Below, one piece after another: positions 27,969 through 39,900 of a DNA stretch of 64,000 bases (its first letter is position 1; each line of letters opens with the position of its first letter). Made by a program: the position numbers and the translations under genes. This DNA is from a virus, in the IMG/VR virus record IMGVR_UViG_3300009370_000018, positions 1 through 64,000 of that record; one strand, given 5' to 3'. The notes below the pieces were generated by a model. That model saw only the letters and a list, made by a program, of their open reading frames with translations. It did no database searches and had not been told where the DNA came from.

Positions 27969-30900
27969 ATGGGCAAATTAGTATTAGATATTGATGTTGA
28001 GGGTAGAGGATTTCAATCCTCAAATAATACACCTAGCAATGGTATGTATTTCAAGACTGGATATCAGCCCGACTATCCTGAATATTCCAATAGCGTGATG
28101 ATGTACATTTCTAATAAGCGTAGGATTGGTATTAAGACTCAGAATCCTAGAGCAGATTTTCATGTCGATGGTACTATTCTAGCCAAGAGTATTATAACTG
28201 AAGGGTTTGGTTCTGAACCAAGTGTTCAAGTAGTAGATAATGAATTGTTTGTTCAAGATGGACCTGATTGTGGAGGAACTATTCCAACCTCTGTTTATCC
28301 TGGTGATATTTGGATTGATACCTGTGCAGATGAGAGTGGTTTTCCTAAGATATATACTGCGGCAATAGGTGGTGCAAGCATAATTGCTACTGGGCACTGG
28401 GTTCTTGGGGAATCGTCTGGTTTAATTTCTTCAGATGTGAATATATTTGTCCAGACAGAAGCACCAACAGCGACTAATATTGGTGACATTTGGTTTGATT
28501 CTGATAATTTTTATTTTGCATATCGCGCCATTAGTCTAGGGACAGATGGTTGGGAACCGGCCGACGATCTTAATGCTGAGTTTGGAGATAATTTTACTAC
28601 TATTGTAGTTACGCTCACTGGAGCAATGGCCGATTCAGAAATCATTGGTTATTTTAATGACGAAGATCCGTCGAAAGGATTTATTCGTGGTCGCGTTGGA
28701 GCACATACTAATGCATCGTTTGGTGATGTTTGGATTGATACATCCGCACATAATAAACTTCCTTCTGGTGAATTAAAAACCAATGCCATCAATCGATGGC
28801 AGAATAGTACGGGAGGTTTTATTAATAGTTCTGCCGTGACTGTTGTCGAAGGCGAACTATATGGTCAGGGTCTTGCCTGGAGGTATGCACCTTCTGATGC
28901 GACGGGGCAAGTATATCTCGAAACATATTTGACCAGAAATATTGCAGACAGAAAGTCTGTCACATACTACACGAATAGTTATACGACCACTACGGGTGCG
29001 GCCGATGGTGGCGGAGTCTATGGTCCTAATGTTGCATCCACTCCAACGGGACAAGACAATTTTAATCCTCAATATGATACCTGGGTAGACATTACTCCTA
29101 TTGGCGACGAGGAAGGAATACCTGAGTTTAATCCTTACATATATTTGGTTAATAGTTCGTTTGATTACACCTATAGCGATTCACTGGCTGCGGCCAATGC
29201 CTGGGCCCGGCATATCTATCCTGGTGGTGGGTTTGATTTTGATACTAGTGGAACGGGTTGGTGGAATATTCGGGACACTGGAATACTCAGAGTCAATAGT
29301 GCATTCCAAACTTTGAATGGATATTTTACGGGACTAGAGGGGGAGTTTGCTTCTCTTTCGGGTGACTTTAGTTCTCTTGAAGCTCAGCTTGATGCGGGGG
29401 CGTTTACAATTCCTTTTGCAGATAAGGAAGTTCTTTTATTCATTGGTGATTTTACTAAAGATTTTGGAACAGCCGGTAATAAAAGGCCAGACGCATCAAG
29501 TAATAATGATGTTTGGATTGTAACAGACTATCTTCTGAATCCTGATGGGTCTGCAAATTCAAATTCAATTTTTGTTTCGACAGCTAACACGACGGCTGGG
29601 GCGGGGCATGAACATGAAACAGATCCGCTTGAGTATGATGAAGGTGGTGTGACAATTAATCACCATTGGACGCAATCACCAAATAATGCTGTTGGTGGTG
29701 TTTTTCTTGACTTATATGCGCGGGGTACCTTAGGAGAGTTTGATCGTGGTGTGAACATCATGCCACGCGGTTACTCGATGTGGGATGCCAATCCGAATGA
29801 ATATAAATTTGATTCGTTTGATGAGACGACACCATATCAAATTCAAGTTAGACAAGACGTGCTCACGCCTGCTTTGGGCCTTGTAAATACTACATTCGGA
29901 GCAGTTTCGCTTGGTTCTCTTCAACTCTCAAGTGGAGGAGTTGCTGGCGAAGGAGATGCCGAAGAGGCATATGCGACTCTTGCAAATACAGGTGGATCGA
30001 CCACTAAGGCAATAATACGCAAAGGGCCTCCTGCTGTCACACTTAGAATCCCAGAAGGAAAGAAATGGATCTTTTCTTATTATGCATATTCAAATTCGAC
30101 AGCAGATGTTAGTGTTCTTCCAAATCATGAACTTGTCATATATTTGGACGACACCAACAATCCCACTTCTAATATTGTGTATTTTGATAATTATCATTTG
30201 GCAGATTTTACTGCACGAAATACCTGGGAGCGATTTGAATATGTCATAGATCTCTCCAACACACATATTCATGCAAATGCTTCTAGTTATACTGATCTTT
30301 CGCCTAGACCGTGGGGTGTGGTAGGAGAAAAGATAACGTATGAGGCAACTCCTCCTTCAGATCCTCTTATAGCTCCAACTCATGCAAGACTCTCAAATTT
30401 GAATTCAATGACGATTCGTCTTGATAATAATTCATTTGGTGGTCCTGGAAATACAATTTGGTTTGACGGATTACAATTAGAAGAAGTCGGGCCATATATG
30501 ACCACGGCATCGAATTTTAAAGAGCCTGGTGATCATGCCTCCCTTCTTTTTGGCCGGGCTCTTACAGATGGTAAGATCGTTGTGCATAGCAGTCCAGAGT
30601 TCGATGAGGGGGACGAGGCCTATCCAGGAGGGCCTACTGTTTATGGTCCAGAGCCACATCTTACTCCTAGAGATAGACGACCAAACCCAGAGCCTCACGG
30701 CGACCTTTGGATCAACACATCCAATAATGATATTATATTCAGGTATCACCAGAACGCCATCAACAATACTGCACAGACGGCATATTATTCATACGAATCA
30801 AACCTGACACAGGCCTCTAATTCTGGTTGGTATTCTACACAAGACGAAAGATTTGGATTGTTCTTTGCAAATATCGTTACATTGAACGCACAGATTTATG

Positions 30901-33900
30901 ATGCTCTGGCCAATGTAGATTCGTTGAGAACTGTTGCAGATCATGACATTATTACGTTCTTTGTTCCCGAAGATGGTTCTCTTTTTGGAAACACACAATC
31001 AAATCCCTCGGCTAATTTTGGCGACATTTGGATAAACACTTCTGATTATAATGCAAACTTGACACATGGTGGGTTGGCTCCGAATGCAGTTTTCAGATAC
31101 CAAAACGGCACGTCAATTACGACTGCTCCTGATCTTCTTTGGGCTCGGTCAAGTCCTCCTGTTGGGTCGGCAGGCACCTTGGCTTGGCATCATGCTCCAG
31201 AGGATAGCTTTGGAAAATTATATCTCTCGACCACTTTTAATAGAAACGTAGCCGATCAAAAGTCTGTTACTTATTTCGAGGATGGTACGACTTCTGGTGT
31301 TCCAACTAGTCAATATTCTGGTCCTAATGTTGCAGTCACGCCTCTTGGTGTTCTAAATCTAAATCCAAAAGACGACTTGTGGTTCGATACTGGAAATGGA
31401 TATGTGCTGCATGTATACAAGGCAAACAACACTTTTGCCGATGAATATTCTGGAATTTCTCTTGCAGTAGGGAATAGGTATTGGGATCGAACTCGTCGTG
31501 CAGGCGTTTGGGAAACAGATGGTACCTCACCTTCTGGATGGTATGATGTACAAGACACACGAATTGGTACTATAGCAGCGGATCTTGCTGGAAATGCACT
31601 ATCTGTTGGGTATGCATTGGCCAATTCTGTAGATGCAAAAGCCATTGCCGACCATGAGATCATAAGTCATTATGCATATGAAGGTGGAAATTTTATTGCA
31701 CAATCGGCTCCTGGTAGCACGGGAGCAGGATTTACTATTCCTGCTGGGTATGGTGACATTTGGATTAATCAGAGTCATTGGAATACACAAGGTGATGGTT
31801 CTCTGAGCGCAAATGCAATCTTACGATTCCAGAATTCGTCTGGCGGATCAATGAACACCGTTGGAGGAGTTTCTACTGGTGCCACGTCTAATCTTTCGTG
31901 GAATTTTGCCCCAAACAATGCAGTCGGTAGAGTTTTTCTTGATGCCTACCTGGCTAGGAACATTGCAGATAGAAAGACTGTCGTGTTCTATGCTCCCAAC
32001 ACTGGTTCTCCTGGAGCTTATTTTGGACCTAATCCAAACACCACTCCTTCTGGTCTGAATAATCCAAATCCAGAAGGTGATCTTTGGATTGACACAGGAG
32101 GCATTCCAAGTTCTAATAAACTCTATGTCTATAAGACGAATGGTTCATTTCTTATAGGACAGTATGTCGAGCCAACGCTACCTATGGATGCCAAGGCTTG
32201 GTCCCAGACAACCTACTCGGGAACTATTTGGGATGTGGGGGGTTCAAGCCCAACGGGTTGGTATGATGCACAAGATTCAGAGATTGCCGATCTTAGAGCA
32301 AACGTAGGCAATATCTTGAATCGAGTGGGAATAGTAGAAAGTCAAGGTGACAGAGAGATTCTTGCATTCTTCCAGGATCTTGGTGACGCCACAGAAATTC
32401 CAGACGCATCAGGTAATAATGATGTCTGGATTCAGACTGATTATGCAGTTCAGATACCAAGCGGTGCACCCAATACGGCTGCCATTTATATATCAAATTC
32501 ATCGGCCTCGATTGCACTTTCGGGAGGAGAGTATTGGTCAGATGGTGGAGATGTAAACACCAAGAGATTTTTTACAGATCCAGGCGCTGTTAATGGTATT
32601 CATTATTGGATTCCCTCTCCGTACAATGCCATAGGGCTGTTCTATCTTGAGGCCTATTCTGCTGGGATTAGAGGGCAGTTTTATCGTGGGCCCAACATCA
32701 TACCTCGTGGCTACTCGATGTGGGATGCTAATGAAAATGACTATTTGATTTATAATAATGGCGGCGTTGGCGATACGCTAGATTCAGTCACGCCTTATCA
32801 ACTATTCAATTATGAAGGCGGGCTTTCTGTCAATACGACATTTGGTGCTCCAGATGTTCCTGGCACGTCTTCTATTGAATATACGAATATTCGTTCAGGC
32901 ACTTATAATGCAACACTCTTTGCAAACACCAATGAATACGATAGCAAACAAGTATATAGCAATAATTATCCCGGGATTATATCCCTTCCAAGAGGAAAGC
33001 GGTGGGTATTTTCTCATTATGCAACTTCAAATTCTATAGACACACCTGTCAGTAGTTTGCCAGATACGAGATTTTATCTCTATTTTAGTGACATTGACGA
33101 TCCAGGTGCAAATGTTGTCCAATGGGCTGTTGGTACATCTGACTTTACTACAGGATTGTCAAATAATACATGGCAACGATTTGAGTATGTTGTGGATCTT
33201 TCAAACACAAGCCCAAGTGCCGTTCCGTCAAACACACTAGACGAGAGTGTGAAAGGTATAACAACTACAAGCGATCTTAGCACTCAACTTCCATCATATC
33301 ATGAATCGCGAGTTGCCAATCTTAATTCAATGATGATTCGTCTTGATGTTATAGGGAGAACTGGAAATACTATTTGGGTCGATGGTATATCGATGCAAGA
33401 AGTGGCGAATGATATTTCGACTGCCGGGCCATTCAGAGAACCTGGCGAACATGCAACTATTGTCTTTGGCCGTCAGATCACAGACGGAAAAGTTGTTGCG
33501 TTTTATAGCCCACAAATTGGTGATAAGGGGCCGGTTGCAAATGTGACCCCAACTGGTTTGCCAAACCCTGAACCACATGGAGACTTCTGGATCAATACAA
33601 GCAATCTCAATATGTTGTTTGTATACAACCAGGTAGGCACCAACACTAGCGCACACACAGCCAACTATTCATATTATGATACTGATGAATATGATACCAT
33701 AACCGAGTCTGGATGGTATCTTTCACAAGATAGGCAGATTGGATATTCATATGCGAATCTTGTAACGCAGGCCCAAAACGTAGAGCACTTGTTTGCCAAT
33801 GTCAACTTTCAAAGAGGGCTGATAGATCGTGATAGGGTTATATTTTTTGAAGCTCATCCTGGAGGGGTAGGAGATTCAGAATATAGTGATGGCGATTTTG

Positions 33901-36900
33901 TTCGTGATGGGGCATCAGCAGGTTCAGGCGCACAGTTTGGTGACATTTGGATTAATATTCATCCAGATAATCAACATGCAAATGGTTCTCTTCTTGCCAA
34001 TGCAATTCATCGTTATGCAAATGGTTCGGGAGGTGCGAGCACCACTCCTCCTCATGGAGATTCTTTGCGTTGGGAGTTTGCTCCCGACGATGCAATTGGT
34101 AAAATATATCTAGAGACATGGTATACAAGGAACACAGCCGACCGCAAGACTGCCATATTTTATGAGTCTAATACATTTTCAGGGGGACGATATTATGGTC
34201 CCAATGTATACTTTACTCAGGGTGCTATTGTTAATCCAAATCCAGACGGGGATCTTTGGATTGATACAGGCGGCGCCAATCGTCTTTATGTCTATAGGAC
34301 AAATACTAGTTTTGTGGTTGGAAGTCATCCTAAGGATGGGGGTTGGGCACAAACAACGCACAATTCAAGTGCAACCGGAGCCGGGGGTAATTTTGATCCT
34401 ACTAGGTCTGATGCCAGAGGTCGAGGTGGTTGGTGGGATATTCAAGGATTCGATTCGACTGAGATTGAAGAGAGTATTCTTCTTAATGCATGGGAGGCCG
34501 CGAACGCTCTTGCAAATGCACAGTTTGCACAGCAACTTGTGGCCAATACACAGGCTATTATAGATGGAGAGATCATATCGTTCTATGCCCCACATGATGG
34601 TGGAGATTTTGATCCTGGAGAGGATCATCCTACTGCAAAATATGGTGACATCTGGATTGATACACATCCTAATAATCATTTGGCCAATGGTGCCTTAGAT
34701 CCAGCTGCAATTTATCGATATTCTAATTCAGAAGGTGGGTCTTCGACTCCTTCTTTAACTGCTCCTACGAATCTTGGATGGTATCAGGCTCCTAACAACG
34801 CAATAGGCAAAGTGTTCCTTGATTCATGGAAGTCTCAGAACACAGCCGATTCAAAGGTTGTCACATACATTCAGGCTGGCACTCCACTAGGAACTGTCCC
34901 TGCACTCTATGGTCCTAATCCTGCAAACACCCCAAGCGGAGCCTACAATCCAAATCCAGAGAACGATCTTTGGATTGACACTCAGGATAATTATCGCATC
35001 TATCGCTATCAGGTGATTGGCAGCGATGTCACGACAAATACTGCCTATCAGACTCCGAACACAACCCATTCTGGTTGGGCCGATGTTCGCGATGCACGAA
35101 TAGGAGACTTCCCGTTCAGCGAGAGCCGAAAGGCCCATTTGTCCATGACCGAATGGGCCATCGAGGATGTGAGCCATTTGGAAGGTGGCAGCAGCGAAGA
35201 GTTGGTCTTGTATGACGACAGCGGAAACAGGAATCATGCAAGGCAAAGTCTGTCATATAGTAGTAATTTTACCGGCGACACAAATGACTTTGTGGCCACT
35301 ACCATTAAAGGTATTTCTACAAAGGCATTGAATAGAGTTAATAGTAGTACGATGGGTTGGCCGCCGGAGACCTCCGCTGCCGGAAAGTATTATAAAGATC
35401 TTGCACTTTTAGATCACGATGCAATTAGGAATGCGAATCAGCAATCATATGCCATTTGGTTTAAACCTTCGGGTCTGGCACAAAGACACGATTGGAGAAT
35501 TATTACTAGAGACCAAAATGAATATTGGTCATTAAATATCGGTGGTAATACGACACACCTCTATGGCGGAAGTGAGACGCCGCATGATTATTTCTTTCCT
35601 TCTGATGGATCATATGTAAATGCCATAATCAAAGGTTCGGTTGAATCGACACCAGGTGCAGGGGCAGTAGGTACCGACGGCCGCAAACGTGAAAATATAT
35701 TAAAATACAATACATGGAATTTTATTGCATTTACTCTTGATTACAAAGGTGATAATGAAGTAGGAAATTCTGTATGGTATTTCGCAAATGAAGATGATGG
35801 TTGGGAAAATGCAAATGTATTTTATTATTCGTTAGATAAAGATGCTAGTGCAAATCTTTCTTATAGTGGTGATTGGGGAGAAGATAGGGGCCGAGGTGTA
35901 GGGCTACAGAATAATGAATCTCCTGGTGCCGGTGCCGATCTTGCTGAAACAGGAGGAGGTTATGCAGCCCCAGGCCACTATGCCGAGTTCAAATACTTCG
36001 ACACCTATCTGAGCCAGAGTTCGATCAAGAAACTCTATGACTTCCCGTTCGGTGTAGAAGATACATCGCGGAACATGTTGCAGACTGTTCGTTCGCAGGC
36101 CATTGCAGACGGGGAGATCATATCGTTCTATGCTCCTGAGTCTTCTCCGGGAGGGGGATTTGTTCGCGGTGAGACTCATCCAACAGCCAACTTTGGTGAC
36201 ATTTGGATTGACACTTCTGAATCCAACGCAAATTTGACCCATGGTGGTCTGGTTGTAGATGCAATTAACAGATACCAGAACACTTCATTTGGTCCTTCAC
36301 AGTCAGAAGGAATACTTGTATGGGAGGCTGCACCTACCAATGCAGTAGGTAAAGTTTTTCTTGACGCAGCCTTGGCCAGAAATGTGGCCGATCAAAAGAC
36401 GGTTGCATATTACATAGGTAATGATGCGGTTGGTACTACAGGATATGGTCCAAATGTTGCAGTCACTCCGTCAGATGTTCTTAATCCAAATCCAGATCGG
36501 GACTTATGGATCGACACCTATGGTGGCAATAGACTTTATATCTATTTGACAAATTCTGAATTTTCTAGCGTCTATGTAAATCCAGATAGTGGAACCGACA
36601 AGTCTGCCTGGGCTCAGACGATTCATTCCGGAATTTTTGCTCTTGATGGTAGTAGTTTTAGTGGTTGGTGGGATGTTCAGGATACAGAACTAAGAGATTT
36701 GATACGTGTAAACGAATGGTCGGCTGCAAACGCTCTGGCTGATGCCGCAAATGCACAGTCCTCTGCGGATCATGAGATTCTTGCATTTTTTGAACCAGAG
36801 GCGGCCGTTGGTCCTGACGCAACAGGCAACGGAGACATCTGGATCTTTACTGGTTACCCTGTCGATCTAGATGGTACACCTAATATTGCTTCTATCTACA

Positions 36901-39900
36901 TTGCAAACACATTAGGCACAGGTATACCAGATCATGTATCAGCGCCAGACCATTGGTGGAACCCTGCTCCGAACAATGCAATTGGTAGAATGTATCTTGA
37001 GAGCTATTCAGCAGGGGTGAGTGGGCAGTTTGCAGTTGGATCAAACTGGTGGCCCAGAGGATACTCTACGTTTGATGCTCCTGCGTCAGACTATTCTAAT
37101 AATACATTTACCATAGGGGAGTTTGCATATCCATTTAGAGTGGCGGATTCTACTACACCACGACTTACTGATGTGGATATTGTTGATGATGGAGAATCGC
37201 CCATTGGTGGAAATAATAAGGTTCTTCGTCTGAAGAAAGCTAAGGCTGCCGCAGTTCTATATAAGTCTTCCCAAACGTCTGGTACTTATCATAGTGATCC
37301 GACAGTTATAATTCCAAAGGGAAAGAAGTGGATTCTTTCTTGGTACGCCAAGATTGATACTGTTTATCCCGACACACTAAACTCTGGTGTCTTTGTTATA
37401 CCAGCAAATTCGTCAGGGCTTCAAGGAGGAAAAACTACTTTTGCAAGTAAAGAACACCCCTTAGACGATGGCGACTCTACTTATTACCTCAATACAACTG
37501 ATTGGGAACGAAAATGGGTCAATATTGACCTAAGAACAGAAGCCAATACGTTATGGCAGCATGGTGATGGAACACATCGATGGTATTATGCTAAGGGCAG
37601 TGGCGCTGGCGAAGTGAACATGACAGCCAATCTTCAATTGATTAGTGCAAATACAATAGATCGATTAATTCTTCGGATAGATGCTGGCGGTTGGAATGAT
37701 TCAACTAATGAAAATATTGTCGGTAATACTGTTTACTATACTGGCTTTCAATTAGAAGAAGTCCCGGCTGATAGATCTACCCCAACAGATTTTAAAGACC
37801 CCTCTGATGCATCTGCGGTTGTCTTTGGCAGACAGATCACAGACGGAAAGATCGTCACGCACTATAGCCCAGACTTTGACAACGGAGCCTATGGTCCGCA
37901 GCCCAATACCACACCAACTGGTTTGCCAAACCCAGAGCCTCATGGCGACTTCTGGATCAACACATCCAATGGTAACATGATCTTCAGGTATCACCAGAAT
38001 GATGACAACAACAGCGCACAGACTGCCAACTATGCATACTTCCCGGTGCTGTCAGGCGATGATTATTCTGGTTGGTATACAGGACAAGATACACAAATAA
38101 TCTACAATCTTTCAAATACACAACAGCAATGGCTTGACATCGCCAACACATTGGCCCAGACTGCATTTGCACAGAGCAGAATCGACAATGACATTGCTGC
38201 ATACTTCTATCCATCGGGCACTAGTATAAGTGGTATAACTTTTGCTACTGATGGTGTTTCTGGTGCGGCTGAATTTGGAGACATTTGGATCGATACAGGT
38301 GGCACTCATATGCTGGCCAACGGAACATTAGGTGCCGCGGCCATTCATAGGTCTCAAAATGGAACGAGTGGGGGTGGTGGCGATTTAGTTGATACACTAT
38401 ACTGGAGGCAGGCTGCCGGTAATCAACTCGGCCGCGTTTATCTAGAAACTTGGGCCACAAAGAACTCGGTAGACAGACAGACAATAACCGTCTTTAGTAA
38501 CTCGTTTGGCGAGACTGCACACGGTACGCATGGTCCAAATACATGGTTCACACCAGACGGTGTTCTTAATCCTTATCCACATGGAGATTTCTGGCTGAAC
38601 ACAAGAAACGATGGGCCAGATGGCGCATCGAATAATCAACTGTTTATATATCTGACAAATTCTACCTGGAGTGCTGATCAGACTGAATCATTGATTAATT
38701 CATCTAAGAAAAAGGCATGGGCCCAGACAATTCTTTCTGGAGTCTTTACGCCTGGTGATAGTCAGACTGGTTGGTGGGATGCAACAGATTCGCGTGTCAA
38801 TACGGCACTTGTCATTGCCGAAGGGGCTCAGTCTACACTTTCTACAGATGTTTTTGGTCCTGGTGGTCTGAGCGCACAGACAATTTGGGCTCTTCAAAAT
38901 ACGGTATTCAATAGAACCGAAGCAGATAATGATAGAGTCATTTTGTATTATTCCTATGGGGCTTCGTCGCCCAGCCCTTCTTATAATTTCCAGACATCTA
39001 TTAGTAGTAGTGGGGCTCCAGATTTTCCTGATGCCCAGGCTTCGTTTGGCGACATCTGGATTAATACATCAGGATTGAATCAAAATGCAGATGGATCTCT
39101 TCACACAAATGCAATTCATAGGGCTCAAAATAGCACAAGTGGTGCCGCCGGATCTTTAGGATGGTATCGAACACCAACTAATCAGTTGGGCTTGGTTTAT
39201 CTTGATGCATTTTTGACAAGAAATGTTGCAGATAGAAAAGTTGCTATTTTTGTGAGTAGAGGGTTCACAGCAGGCGATGATGCTCCAACTAGATTCGACG
39301 GAACTGGAGATTTGGTAACTACGTTGGGTTACTTTGGTCCTAATGTGGCGTACACAGACATTGATGATCAAGAGATTTTTAATCCAAATCCGGATGGTGA
39401 CCTGTGGTATGACACTACAATTCCAACAGGAACTAGTAGTCCTCGTAATGTTCTGTATGTCTATAAGACAAACGCTGCTTTCCATATTGGAGAGAATATA
39501 CACGACTATACGAACCAGGGAGTTTGGGCCCAGACAGTTCATCGAGATACTGTATTTGATTCTACGAAACCAACTGGTTGGTATGATGTAACAGACACTC
39601 GATTAAGCTCGGCAGGGATTGCAGCAGACCGAGAGATCATTTCATTCTTCCAGACATCTAGGGCCGGCCAGCCAACTGGATCAGGAAATGGTGATATTTG
39701 GATTGTGACAGATTGGGTAAACGGTGGAGCGAACACTGGAGCGATTTATCGTTTTGATACTCGCGTTGGTCCTGGTTGGACTGGTCCAACTGTCTTTGGA
39801 GGAGTTAGTGGTACAACTAATCAATGGGTGTTGGCCGAGGAAAATGCTCTTGGTCTGATGTATCTCAGTTCATATGCTGCTGGAACAACTTTGGGTTTAA

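Noticed and set aside
32350-34560. Long plus-strand frames in a second phase within the giant fibre (for example 34162-34563)
   Set aside because: They recur because the underlying DNA repeats; they have no ribosome sites and only mirror the fibre modules.
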